From an uncultured Agathobacter sp. (GTDB lineage Bacteria; Bacillota; Clostridia; Lachnospirales; Lachnospiraceae), in contig CAKRCS010000003.1 in assembly GCA_934307695.1 (NCBI GenBank), positions 124,001 through 188,000 on the forward strand: DNA of 64,000 nt, given 5' to 3'. This document shows, piece by piece, positions 25,865-34,286 of the stretch. The notes below the pieces were generated by a model that made no database searches, had not been told where the DNA came from, and saw only the letters and a list, made by a program, of their open reading frames with translations. Made by a program: the position numbers and the translations under genes. The stretch's first letter is position 1, and each line of letters starts with the position of its first letter.

Positions 25865-26680
25865 TTATCCTATAAAATAGTGCTTTATAATTGCTTCTAT
25901 CTCGATTGTCCCCAGCGCATTTGTTGAGGTTTCTTCCGTAATGATCAAGTTGTCTCCCAACCAGATATTACTTTTTTCATAGTCCTTTAACCTCTGTACT
26001 GTGTGTTTTGCGTAAGTCCTGTCATCCATCATTCCCCGATGTTCCCAATACACAGTGCTTCTGTTTGACAGATTCAAAATCGTAAAATCCGGATAAATAG
26101 TCTCGCCATTTTTCAATTTCAGTGGACATTCATACCGATATGGGATTCCATGCTTGTGCAACGCATTGGCGATATTCAATTCTGATTTTGAGCGGACTAT
26201 TTCTCCCAGATTTGTATGGTATTGCTGCGTGTCTGCTCGAATTTCCTTTCCCACATAATTGAAACCACACCACTGCTTTACATAATCCTCTGATGAGCAG
26301 TCAACCGGGTCTATACACTTTTTGATCATTTCGGGATTTGAAGAATATAACTGCTGTATCTGTGAAACAGTATCCTGAGATTTGCTTAGAAAGGTCTCCA
26401 GATTCTTGATTTCCTTGCTGATTACCTTGATAACCTTTTCGCTGTAAGCCTTTTGAACATATTTTTTGATCTTACCACTGTCTGACCTTTTAAGATATGT
26501 TCCACTTTTGTCTCCCGCGTCCTCTCGTAAGTAGAATTGAACACGATTTTTCGACTGCACAATATGTATCTTCCCCGCAGGCATCCGTTTTAGTTCCTGC
26601 TCTTTCTCTGCGTATAGACGTTGCAGCTCTGTAAGGCGTTTTTGCGCATCCTCGTATAAATTGGTTGGACTCAATTTCAT
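25865..26680 (-). CDS. Putative PD-(D/E)XK nuclease-like protein preceded by a hairpin array
   Basis: 271 residues; family not recognised. Residues 1-110 are highly charged and helical, with likely coiled coils (AQKRLTELQRLYAEKEQELK). The C-terminal half resembles a PD-(D/E)XK core: E167 in SKSELNIANAL, D198 in YPDFTIL and E213 in YWEHRG, with R215 where the usual Lys would be, then a helix with KDYE. This spacing is typical of Holliday-junction-resolvase-like or very-short-patch-type folds, but the Lys replacement makes activity uncertain. The ATG at 26680 has GGAGAA upstream. Its stop faces the convergent AraC gene only 20 bp away. A 62-bp-period repeat array begins 58 bp upstream of the start. 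Confidence 0.6.
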   Translation of the reverse strand: MKLSPTNLYEDAQKRLTELQRLYAEKEQELKRMPAGKIHIVQSKNRVQFYLREDAGDKSGTYLKRSDSGKIKKYVQKAYSEKVIKVISKEIKNLETFLSKSQDTVSQIQQLYSSNPEMIKKCIDPVDCSSEDYVKQWCGFNYVGKEIRADTQQYHTNLGEIVRSKSELNIANALHKHGIPYRYECPLKLKNGETIYPDFTILNLSNRSTVYWEHRGMMDDRTYAKHTVQRLKDYEKSNIWLGDNLIITEETSTNALGTIEIEAIIKHYFIG

Positions 26681-26738
26681 TTAACAGGTTCTCCTTTGTA
26701 ATTATTCTTTGTGTTGGGTTTGGGGGATTGGAAGAATT

Positions 26739-27083
26739 GCATCGGAATTTATTTATTCTCGTTGCTTCGATGCCGGGTATGAATTGTTTTTGCGGGCCGG
26801 GCATCGGAATCGGATTTATTCATCGCTTTCGATGCCGGATATGCGCTGTTTTCGTGGGCTAAGCATCGGAATCGGATTTATTCATCGCTTTCGATGCCAA
26901 AAATGAGCTATTTACGCGAGCAAAGCATCGGAATGAACTTTATTTAAACTTTTCGATGCTGAAAATTGTCTAAATGGGAAAAAATCGCATCGGAATAGAT
27001 TGTAAAAGCGTTTTTCGATGCATAAGCCCAATTTTAAGAAATGAGAAAGCATCGGATATCATTGGAGGAGAAAAATTCGATGC
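26739..27083. repeat. Phased array of six 35-bp hairpin units at exactly 62-bp intervals
   Basis: Six units start at 26739, 26801, 26863, 26925, 26987 and 27049. Each is 35 bp, begins GCATCGGA and ends CGATGC, so the ends pair over 6 bp with a 23-nt interior. Units 2 and 3 are identical; the others keep the ends and diverge inside. The five intervals are all 27 bp; the first three share a loose pattern (ATG, then CT/TT, then TTT, then G-rich), while the last two are AT-rich and unrelated. The period of 62 bp is close to six DNA turns. No protein frame runs through, since 62 is not a multiple of 3. It lies immediately upstream of the nuclease-like gene. Confidence 0.9.
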
Positions 27084-27528
27084 ATCCATTCATAAATCAC
27101 GCTGGGAATAGCTGTAACAAATTGAATTTCACATTCAAACTGGAGATTACGTCACACTATGTATGGGGACTATTTGGATAGCGTGTTTTTATTATATATG
27201 AAGCAGACTACTTTTGGCAACGTATTTGTATGAAATCTTTAAAAATGCCTATAAAGACACTCTCAAAATGCACAGCAAAAGCTTCAACAAACACTATCCA
27301 CAAAACAAACACCAGAAAGCATTAACAAGTGCAAACTGCTAAGCTCCCACAGCCCAAAAGTCCCGCACCACACAAACGTGATACGGGACTTTCTTAATCT
27401 TAACACCTTCGATTTGAATACTGTAATGCATCTGAATACTATAGTGCATCGATATGTAATACCTCTACATATAAAGCTGCAACACCAGCAGCAGACACAA
27501 CAGCCAAGGTAAAATCTCCCCCGGGCAA
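27084..27528. other. Gene-free AT-rich spacer with a hairpin and a short tandem repeat
   Basis: No credible gene is seen. AAAAGTCCCG (27356-27365) pairs with CGGGACTTT (27384-27392), a possible weak bidirectional terminator downstream of cstA. An 18-bp tandem duplication, GAATACTRTARTGCATC, occupies 27416-27451. The rest is rich in A and has no recognisable motif. Confidence 0.5.
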
Positions 27529-29265
27529 TTAAGCTGCCTTTTCGGAGTTGGACTTACTGTTGACAAGGCTCTTTGTAGAGTTGACCACGATAACAAGTCC
27601 GAGTGCGATCAGAAGCACTGCGATGATGAGCTGGAGTCCGTTTGCAATAAATACTGCCCCCCAGGTTGTCTCGCCTGCCGGGATCGTAACTGCTGCTGCA
27701 TTCTGGATGGCTTTTACCATAGCCATAAAACGCTGTACCAGAGCGGTGAAGGTTACGCAGAACATGATGATAAGTGGCGGGAACAGCATCTTGTTGCTGC
27801 GTCCGGTAACCTTTAAGAATACGCAAAGGGTAAGGAGTACCAATGCGCTGAGCAGCTGGTTTGCTGATCCGAACAGAGGCCAGATGTTTGCATAGCCGAT
27901 CTTGGTCAATACATAGCCGCAAAGCAATGTAACGATTGTTGAGAAGTATGTATTGCAGAGCAGCTTTCTCCAAGGAGCGGCATGCTCCATATCATCTACG
28001 CTGAACAGCTCCTGGAAGCTCATACGTCCGATACGGGCAACCGCGTCAAGGCTTGTAAGTGCAAGTGCGGAAACACACATTGTCATAAAGGAAGTTGCAA
28101 CATATACCGGAACACCGAACATCTCGAAGAAGCCTGCAACACCACGGCTGAAGATCTGGAACGGAGTTCCGACTGCCGCTGTGCCATCGGACGCTGCTGC
28201 GGCACCGGCAACGCAAAGTGCGATAACTGCCAGAAGGCTCTCAAGAACCATTGCGCCATATCCGACTTTTAACATATCCTTCTCATTCTCAACGGTCTTA
28301 GATGATGTCTCGGAAGAAACCAGACTGTGGAATCCGGATACCGCACCACAGGCAACCGTTACGAAAAGGATCGGGAAAAGATTTCCAAGCTTATCATTTG
28401 TAAATCCGGTAAATACCGGGAGGTTCATGGTCGGATGTGCGACAAACAATCCAATTACCGCACCGGCAATCATGCCGCCAAACATAAAGGTGGTCATGTA
28501 ATCACGCGGCTGCTTTAACAACCACATCGGAAGAACCGCTGCGAAGAAAATGTATACGAACGTGATGTAGCTCCAGGTCTCCTTTGTGAAGGTCAGAGGG
28601 AAATTCATTCCAACTACGAAAGAAACAATAATACATGCAAGACCGAATACAACTTCTTTCCAGCCGGAAATGTTGAATTTCTTCTTTGCAAGTCCGAGTA
28701 CAACTGCACAGGCCATAAACATGATGGAGATCATTCCGGCTGCGCCATTGGTGGTTGCAGATTCGGATAACTGGGTAACACCATCAACAACCTCATATGC
28801 ATTGAACGTGCCTGCAACCATATCTGCGAATGCCGCGATAACAAGCAGCGTAAATAACCAGCAGAACAATAAGAAAATCTTACGTCCGAACTTACCGATA
28901 TATTTCTCGATAAGCATTCCGATGGATTTTCCGTCATTCTTTACGGAAGCATACAGTGCGCCAAAGTCTGTGACCGCACCGAAAAATACACCACCGATCA
29001 AAATCCAGAGAAGTACCGGAAGCCACCCAAAGGCTGCTGCCTGAATTGCTCCGGTGACAGGTCCTGCTCCTGCAATGGAAGAAAACTGGTGGCAGAAAAC
29101 TGTCCAGCCGTTTGTCGGTACATAATCCTTTCCATCCTCAAGTCTTACTGCCGGGGTCTTTGCGGTCGGATCGATTCCCCATTTCTTTGCCAGCCAGCGT
29201 CCGTAAAACGCATATGCTGCAATCAGTACAACTGCTGCGATCAGTACAATAACTAGTGTGTTCAT
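27529..29265 (-). CDS. cstA: CstA-family carbon-starvation/peptide or pyruvate transporter
   Basis: 578 residues with 15 or more hydrophobic segments. It begins with the typical CstA signature (YGRWLAKKWGIDP, then the conserved VPTNGWTVFCHQFSSIAGAGPVTGAIQAAAFGWLP). The CstA_5TM-type C-terminal part is also present. Family members in E. coli carry pyruvate or peptides. Here the gene sits behind a T-box leader, so its expression answers to uncharged tRNA, which favours a role in amino-acid or peptide uptake. Between the T-box terminator and the start codon there are three further perfect hairpins. Confidence 0.9.
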   Translation of the reverse strand: MNTLVIVLIAAVVLIAAYAFYGRWLAKKWGIDPTAKTPAVRLEDGKDYVPTNGWTVFCHQFSSIAGAGPVTGAIQAAAFGWLPVLLWILIGGVFFGAVTDFGALYASVKNDGKSIGMLIEKYIGKFGRKIFLLFCWLFTLLVIAAFADMVAGTFNAYEVVDGVTQLSESATTNGAAGMISIMFMACAVVLGLAKKKFNISGWKEVVFGLACIIVSFVVGMNFPLTFTKETWSYITFVYIFFAAVLPMWLLKQPRDYMTTFMFGGMIAGAVIGLFVAHPTMNLPVFTGFTNDKLGNLFPILFVTVACGAVSGFHSLVSSETSSKTVENEKDMLKVGYGAMVLESLLAVIALCVAGAAAASDGTAAVGTPFQIFSRGVAGFFEMFGVPVYVATSFMTMCVSALALTSLDAVARIGRMSFQELFSVDDMEHAAPWRKLLCNTYFSTIVTLLCGYVLTKIGYANIWPLFGSANQLLSALVLLTLCVFLKVTGRSNKMLFPPLIIMFCVTFTALVQRFMAMVKAIQNAAAVTIPAGETTWGAVFIANGLQLIIAVLLIALGLVIVVNSTKSLVNSKSNSEKAA

Positions 29266-29380
29266 AAGATATCTCCTCTTTTCTTTTTTTCAGCCAAAAA
29301 CTACTTATCTCTTCCTGCCAGGCTGTTCCTTCATGTACCGGTAAAATGGCTTAGCGATTTGCAGCCGGAGTCTTTGGGAA

Positions 29381-29508
29381 CAAAGAGTCACTTTGTGACT
29401 CTTTGCGCGCCCGTGTGGGCACGCAAGTGCATCTTCAGCTCCACACGGGTCGCATCCCTGCGGAGCATTTTTACTTTATAGGAAAAGGAATTTCCTATAA
29501 AGTAAAAA
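29381..29508 (-). repeat. Three consecutive perfect hairpins in the cstA leader
   Basis: The stems are TTTTTACTTTATAGGAAA with its complement (29468-29485 and 29491-29508, 18 bp, 5-nt loop), CCCGTGTGG/CCACACGGG (29410-29418 and 29441-29449), and CAAAGAGTCA/TGACTCTTTG (29381-29390 and 29396-29405). They lie between the T-box terminator and the cstA start and may control read-through, stability or ribosome access. Confidence 0.75.
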
Positions 29509-29818
29509 AAGCTTTCGTCCCTGCACATTTCTGTACAAAGACGAAAGCCATTTACTTCCGCGTTACCACTTTGCTTGCCAAAAAAAGATTTTGACCTCTC
29601 TCCCGCCACCTGATTCTTACAAACCAGAGAGCGTGCCCTTATAACGGTGGAAACCGGTTCCGACTACTAGGCAGAACATTCAAAACTGTCTTTCATCTGA
29701 ACAGCTCGCAGGTGAGGGCTTATCCATTCCTTGCTACCGATTCTCATCAATTCGGCTCTCTGTAAGCGGTGCTATGGGAAGTCATTTCCTGTTCTTCGCA
29801 TTTGACTGTTGAATTGAG
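29504..29818 (-). ncRNA. T-box riboswitch upstream of cstA
   Basis: Reading the minus strand, Stem I has the usual distal AGAGAG-CCGA...TCGG region (about 29730-29760). Stem III is CTCTC/GAGAG (about 29595-29630). The T-box core AAGTGGTAACGCGG is at 29571-29558, close to the consensus. It is followed by a terminator stem GCTTTCGTC/GACGAAAGC (29540-29548 with 29511-29519) and seven T. The antiterminator would pair the T-box bulge with uncharged tRNA. By analogy with the glyQS leader, the specifier may be GAC (Asp) in GAAAGACA near 29685; that assignment is weak. Confidence 0.88.
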
Positions 29819-29821
29819 TAT

Positions 29822-29850
29822 ACAATAGTCTTTTGCTTTTGATTTGTCAA
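29822..29850 (-). promoter_or_regulatory. Promoter of the T-box/cstA transcript
   Basis: The minus strand has a perfect TTGACA (29850-29845), a 17-bp spacer and TATTGT (29827-29822), just before the T-box leader. Confidence 0.75.
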
Positions 29851-29891
29851 CATCATTTTTTAATCAATTTAGTTGATATATTTTAATATTT

Positions 29892-30809
29892 TTAGTCCCC
29901 CACCGGGAAAAACTGCATTGTGTAGCCGCCGGTGAACACCTCGCCTGCCGGCAGCTCATTTGTGTACTTGCGCATGGAAATATCCCCTGTAAAGTCGGCT
30001 GCGTCACATCTGCCGTACCACGGCTCGATGCAGAGGAACGGCGCGTTTTTCTTCTCCGGAGACCAGATTGCAAACAGCGGTGTGTCAAACATAACACGGA
30101 CGATCGGGTTGCCCGCTTCATCCTCAAGACCGACACACCTGGTCTGGCTGCCCTCGACCATGTAGGTGCAGCGATCGAAAAAGTCCTCTGTGATCGTTGC
30201 ACGGTGATTCTGTAACGGCAGCACAAGATCCTCATTGAGAGACATTCCGGTTACAGCATCATTTCCGTGATGATGGATTTCATCCGCGCCCTCGAAGTAG
30301 AGTTTATACCCTGCCTTGGAGCCTTGCAGCGATGTGCCATCCGCGGTCTTTGTCCTGTGCACCGGGCATAAAAATGCCGGATGTGCGCCGATGGAAAAAT
30401 ACATTGTCTCGTCTGCCGGATTCTCGACCTTCCACGTCACACGGACGGTATCCTGCTCAAGCGTGTATCCAACCATAAGCCGGAACGCAAATGGATAGAC
30501 CTTCATCGTCTCGTCGTTTGAAGAGAAGGAAAACCAGATGGCATTCTCCGTCTGCTCCACAAGAGCAAACTCATTGTCTCTCGCAAAGCCATGCTGCCCC
30601 ATCGGATACTCCCTGCCCTTCCAGGTGTACTTCTTATCCTTTAGGCTTCCGACAAACGGGAACAGCACCGGGGAGGTTCTTCCCCAGAACTTCGGATTGC
30701 CGTACCACATATACTCGCGGTTGTCTGCCCTGGACATAACCGATTTGATCTCGGCACCAAACGTATCGATCTCCACCTTAAGAAATGCATTCTCCAGAAA
30801 TTTTCTCAT
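29892..30809 (-). CDS. Aldose 1-epimerase family protein (LacX-like)
   Basis: 305 residues of the galactose-mutarotase-like beta-sandwich fold. Characteristic pieces are YMWYGNPKFWGRTSPVLFPFVGSL near the N terminus, GQHGFARDNEF with the conserved His, FSIGAHPAF, and the late FLCIEPWYGRCD with the catalytic Glu. Its start is 3 nt after the thiM stop, so it is the last gene of the thiamin operon. Members of this subfamily act on hexose or phosphosugar anomers; a link to thiamin is not known to me. It may simply be co-transcribed. Confidence 0.82.
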   Translation of the reverse strand: MRKFLENAFLKVEIDTFGAEIKSVMSRADNREYMWYGNPKFWGRTSPVLFPFVGSLKDKKYTWKGREYPMGQHGFARDNEFALVEQTENAIWFSFSSNDETMKVYPFAFRLMVGYTLEQDTVRVTWKVENPADETMYFSIGAHPAFLCPVHRTKTADGTSLQGSKAGYKLYFEGADEIHHHGNDAVTGMSLNEDLVLPLQNHRATITEDFFDRCTYMVEGSQTRCVGLEDEAGNPIVRVMFDTPLFAIWSPEKKNAPFLCIEPWYGRCDAADFTGDISMRKYTNELPAGEVFTGGYTMQFFPVGD

Positions 30810-30812
30810 AGC

Positions 30813-31628
30813 TTACCCCTCCATACTTACGAGCTGCACGTTGCAGCGCTGCAATTTTTCCGATGTCATCAGCGACACCTCATCGATAAAAAGATCACGG
30901 AATGTCATCGTTCCACCGCCGCGTGTGTCTGTCTCTCCTGCGGCAAGCTCACCTGCAATCCCCACAAAAGCGCTGCACGCCGCCGCACTGCACACGGAGG
31001 CTTCCATTCCGAGGAATGCCCCCAGCATAACGGAGGACATACAGCCGCTTCCGGTTATTTTTGCCATCTTCGGATCCCCGTTGTGGCAGAGATAGGTGTC
31101 CCTGCCATCTGTGATGATATCCGTCTCCCCGGAGGCTGCAAGGATCACATGATACTGCCTGCAATACTGCTTCATGGCAGCGATATCCAGCGTCTTATCG
31201 CCGGAATCCACGCCCGTGACGGTGCCGCGATGCAGCATCAGCGCGCGGATCTCGGAATAATTTCCCCTGATACAGGTCGGGTGGATCTTTTCGATCAGCT
31301 CCTGACACTTTTCGCGCCGATAGGTAGAGCCTGATACTCCCACCGGATCGATCACGATGGCATGTCCCAGCTTATCCGCCGTCTTGCCCGCCTTTTCCAT
31401 CGCCTCATAATCCGCGATCGCGCCGAAATTGCAGACAAGTGCTTTCGTCCCTGCCGTGATCTCCTCCACCTCCATCGGGTGATGCGCCATCGTCGGGGAC
31501 GCCCCGGCGGCGAGCAGGATATTCGCACAGTCATTCACCGTCACCGCGTTCGTGATGCAGTGGATGATCGGGCGCTGCTCCTGTATTTGATTGTAGATCT
31601 CTGTGATCCTGCCGGCTGTAACTTCCAT
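30813..31628 (-). CDS. thiM: Hydroxyethylthiazole kinase
   Basis: 271 residues, ribokinase-like ThiM family. Visible motifs are RPIIHCITNAVTVNDCANILLAAGASPTMAH, the thiazole-binding N terminus, and KITGSGCMSSVMLGAFLG, which holds the catalytic GSGC Cys and anion hole. It phosphorylates salvaged 4-methyl-5-hydroxyethylthiazole. It follows thiW, the matching thiazole transporter subunit, by 10 nt, which confirms the salvage role. Confidence 0.94.
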   Translation of the reverse strand: MEVTAGRITEIYNQIQEQRPIIHCITNAVTVNDCANILLAAGASPTMAHHPMEVEEITAGTKALVCNFGAIADYEAMEKAGKTADKLGHAIVIDPVGVSGSTYRREKCQELIEKIHPTCIRGNYSEIRALMLHRGTVTGVDSGDKTLDIAAMKQYCRQYHVILAASGETDIITDGRDTYLCHNGDPKMAKITGSGCMSSVMLGAFLGMEASVCSAAACSAFVGIAGELAAGETDTRGGGTMTFRDLFIDEVSLMTSEKLQRCNVQLVSMEG

Positions 31629-31638
31629 TTTGTGTGCC

Positions 31639-32151
31639 TTACTCCTCCAAGCTTTCTTTCATTCTACCAAGTAAGCCGGATTTTTTCAAAGGTAAAGTGA
31701 TGATAATTGCAATGATCGTTCCGCCGCAGGTACTGATCAAAAACGGAACAACAAAGGTAAACAGCGCAGCTGCCTCATTTCCCATGATAAAATATGCTAC
31801 CGGGTAGGAGAGCATGCCACCGAGGATACCGGTTCCCACAACCTCACCGATATAGGCAAACGGCAGCTTTCTGCCATACTGATAAAGCAGGCCGCCAAGC
31901 AGAGCGCCGCACATACTTCCCGGAAATGCCAGCGGGCTTCCGAGTCCCAAAACGTTACGGATGAGGGATGCCACAAATGCCTGTGCAAGTCCCCACCACG
32001 GACCTACCGTTACCGCGCAAAGTACATTTACAAGGTGCTGTACCGGTGCGCATTTTGATCCGAATACCGGGAAGGAAAACAGACTTCCGACTACTGCTAC
32101 TGCTGCCATGATGGCGGTGACTGTCAATTTCTTTACATACGTTTTTTTCAA
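31639..32151 (-). CDS. thiW: ThiW, thiazole-specific ECF S-component
   Basis: About 170 residues with five or six membrane segments. The conserved ThiW stretch GSKCAPVQHLVNVLCAVTVGPWWGLAQAF lies near residues 30-60. No ATG opens the frame. I prefer the TTG at 32151, which has AGAGGA at good spacing; another TTG at 32202 would add 17 polar residues. It captures the thiazole moiety for ThiM and depends on the shared ECF module encoded elsewhere. Confidence 0.85.
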   Translation of the reverse strand: MKKTYVKKLTVTAIMAAVAVVGSLFSFPVFGSKCAPVQHLVNVLCAVTVGPWWGLAQAFVASLIRNVLGLGSPLAFPGSMCGALLGGLLYQYGRKLPFAYIGEVVGTGILGGMLSYPVAYFIMGNEAAALFTFVVPFLISTCGGTIIAIIITLPLKKSGLLGRMKESLEE

Positions 32152-32208
32152 TTTTTTATCCTCTTTTTCCGGAGTCTGCTGCCCCGAAAAAGGCGGATAC
32201 AACAGCTC

Positions 32209-33393
32209 CTATTTTTGTTTTACTGCTTCTGCAACCTTTTCTACAATCAGGCAGAGGATGACTGTGAGCACCATATCCGGCAGGGTATTTCCGACCGGAG
32301 TATCCACATGCATCAGCACGCGGTAGATTGCAAACCCGGCAAGCCAGACAACCAGATTGCGCCACTGGAATGCGATTTTTGCGGAATCTGCTTTTTTAAG
32401 GATGAAGTAATCTGCAATCTGCACCGCGATCATCGGTGCAAAAACAGAGCCGATCAGATACAGGAAGTCCGTGATGTTGTCCATCGGATAAACAATCGCT
32501 GCGATGGTTCCGATCACCGTAACAACAATCGCCGCCCATTTCTCCTTGAGCTTTGCGGAAATGGAAACACTCGAAACTCCTGCAGAATAAGCATCCAGAA
32601 ACGTGGTCGTAACCGTGGAAAATACGATGATGAGAAGTCCCACCACGCCAAGTCCTGTCTTTAACATGATCTGCGCAATGTCGTACTCTCCGGTAAAAAT
32701 TGCTGCACCCATACCGATCATGTACATAAAAATGCTGACAAGGCTGTAAACCACAACACTGACAAGCGTAGCTGCAAACGGTTTTTCAGCTTCTCTGGTG
32801 TAGTCGCTGATGAGCGGCAGCCAGGAAAGCGGCATTGCGACCGCAAGCTCCACGGCAGCGCCGAAGGTCAGGCTTCCATCATCCACGATCGGAGCTGCAC
32901 TTCCCGCTCCAAAGAAGATGACCTTGAAAAGGATAAGTGACAATACAAAGAGTGCCGTCATCGCGATGGTGTTGAGCTTGCCGAGGTTCGTCAGCCCGAC
33001 AAGGATCCACACAATGATCAGTGCGCCGATGATCAGCGCCCATACCCAGATTCCGGTATGCAGGATGCCGTCCGCCGCGAGTGCGCCGTCATAGATCATG
33101 ATCGCCGTCCAGCCCACAAGCTGTAAGACATTCAGCACGGCAAAGAGAAGGCTTCCCTTCTCACCAAAGCTCATTTTTACCGTCTCCATTGCGCTTTTGC
33201 GCTCTTTTGCGCCGATCATTCCGGCAGCAAACATCATAAGTCCGCCGATTAAGTGTCCCAGCAGGATTGCTGCCATTGCCTTTGAAAAACCAAGCGGTGC
33301 AAAATATGTACCGGTCAGTATCTCGGCGAGGGATACACCCGCGCCAAACCAGATCAGTCCGTTTGAAAAAACGGAGGTTCTTTTCTCATTCAT
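32209..33393 (-). CDS. cytX: CytX, putative hydroxymethylpyrimidine transporter
   Basis: 394 residues of the NCS1/cytosine-permease family with about twelve membrane helices. The start (WFGAGVSLAEILTGTYFAPLGFSKAMAAILLGHLIGG) is typical of CytX. Its ATG overlaps the thiD stop by 4 nt. CytX is known from TPP-riboswitch operons and is thought to import the pyrimidine precursor for ThiD. Placement between thiD and thiW makes this reading strong. Confidence 0.88.
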   Translation of the reverse strand: MNEKRTSVFSNGLIWFGAGVSLAEILTGTYFAPLGFSKAMAAILLGHLIGGLMMFAAGMIGAKERKSAMETVKMSFGEKGSLLFAVLNVLQLVGWTAIMIYDGALAADGILHTGIWVWALIIGALIIVWILVGLTNLGKLNTIAMTALFVLSLILFKVIFFGAGSAAPIVDDGSLTFGAAVELAVAMPLSWLPLISDYTREAEKPFAATLVSVVVYSLVSIFMYMIGMGAAIFTGEYDIAQIMLKTGLGVVGLLIIVFSTVTTTFLDAYSAGVSSVSISAKLKEKWAAIVVTVIGTIAAIVYPMDNITDFLYLIGSVFAPMIAVQIADYFILKKADSAKIAFQWRNLVVWLAGFAIYRVLMHVDTPVGNTLPDMVLTVILCLIVEKVAEAVKQK

Positions 33394-34190
33394 CCTTTGT
33401 ATTCTCCTTCGATTGCAAATGCGTGGTTCATAGGTCCGCTTCCTTTTCCGAGATCAAGCATGTCGGCGAGTGCTCCGGAAATGTAGTTCTTCGCGTACTG
33501 GACGGAAGTTTCCAGATCGCGTCCCTTTGCAAGATTCGATGCGATCGCAGAGGAAAGCGTACAGCCGGTTCCGTGGGTGTTTGGGTTGTCGATCCGCTTG
33601 CCGTAAAACCATACGGGAGCTTTTCCCTTCTGGAACAAAAGGTCGTTGGCATCATTTAGCTGATGTCCACCCTTTAGCAGAACCGCACAGCCTAAGGAAT
33701 TACAAATGATTTCTGCTGCTTTTTCCATGTCTGCTTCTGTCTTTATCTCCATCCCGGAAAGCACTTCCGCCTCCGGAATATTCGGGGTGATAACAGTTGC
33801 AAGAGGCAATAATTTTGTTTTCAATGTGCCGATGGCATCCTCGCTTATGAGCCTTGCCCCGCTGGTTGCCACCATGACAGGATCTACCACGATATTCTTT
33901 GCGTGATACTCTGTCAGTTTGTCCGCAATCGTCTCGATCAGTTCACTGGATGAGACCATTCCGGTCTTGATTGCATCCGGATGGATATCCGTAAAAATAC
34001 TATCCAGCTCCTCTGCCAAAAATTTTGGAGTTACCTCCATAATGTCTGTTACGCCGGTCGTATTTTGGGCAGTCAAAGCCGTGACCGCACTCATCGCGTA
34101 TACGCGGTTTGCGGTCATCGTCTTAATATCTGCCTGAATGCCGGCGCCTCCGCTGGAATCACTTCCGGCGATTGTTAATGCTGTGTACAT
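33390..34190 (-). CDS. thiD: Hydroxymethylpyrimidine/phosphomethylpyrimidine kinase
   Basis: 266 residues, ribokinase family. It begins ALTIAGSDSSGGAGIQADIKT, the classic ThiD start. Later come VVDPVMVATSGARL and the anion-hole motif DNPNTHGTGCTLSSAIA with the catalytic Asp/Gly/Cys arrangement. It phosphorylates HMP twice to give HMP-PP for ThiE. It is translationally coupled to cytX. Confidence 0.94.
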   Translation of the reverse strand: MYTALTIAGSDSSGGAGIQADIKTMTANRVYAMSAVTALTAQNTTGVTDIMEVTPKFLAEELDSIFTDIHPDAIKTGMVSSSELIETIADKLTEYHAKNIVVDPVMVATSGARLISEDAIGTLKTKLLPLATVITPNIPEAEVLSGMEIKTEADMEKAAEIICNSLGCAVLLKGGHQLNDANDLLFQKGKAPVWFYGKRIDNPNTHGTGCTLSSAIASNLAKGRDLETSVQYAKNYISGALADMLDLGKGSGPMNHAFAIEGEYKG

Positions 34191-34255
34191 AGTGTTCTCC
34201 TTTGCATTAATTTTGTATAGCGACCTAAGGTGGTGCCCCCGATCTGCCGCTGTGT

Positions 34256-34283
34256 ATATAAAAGCTGCTTTGCAGTTTTATAT
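34256..34283 (-). other. Hairpin in the thiE-thiD gap
   Basis: An AT-rich stem (ATATAAAA-CTGC with GCAG-TTTTATAT, one bulge) fills much of the 96-nt gap between thiE and thiD. It lacks a clear T-run, so it is more likely an mRNA processing or stability element than a terminator. Confidence 0.45.
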
Positions 34284-34286
34284 CGG

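Noticed and set aside
26665..26906. Reading frames through the hairpin array giving repeated GIGIGFIHRFRC peptides
   Set aside because: The 62-bp period shifts the frame at each unit, so no repeat protein is encoded; there is no ribosome binding site.
26739..27083. CRISPR array
   Set aside because: The spacing is regular, but the 35-bp units diverge inside, the first three 27-bp intervals share a common pattern and so are not unique spacers, and no cas gene is near.
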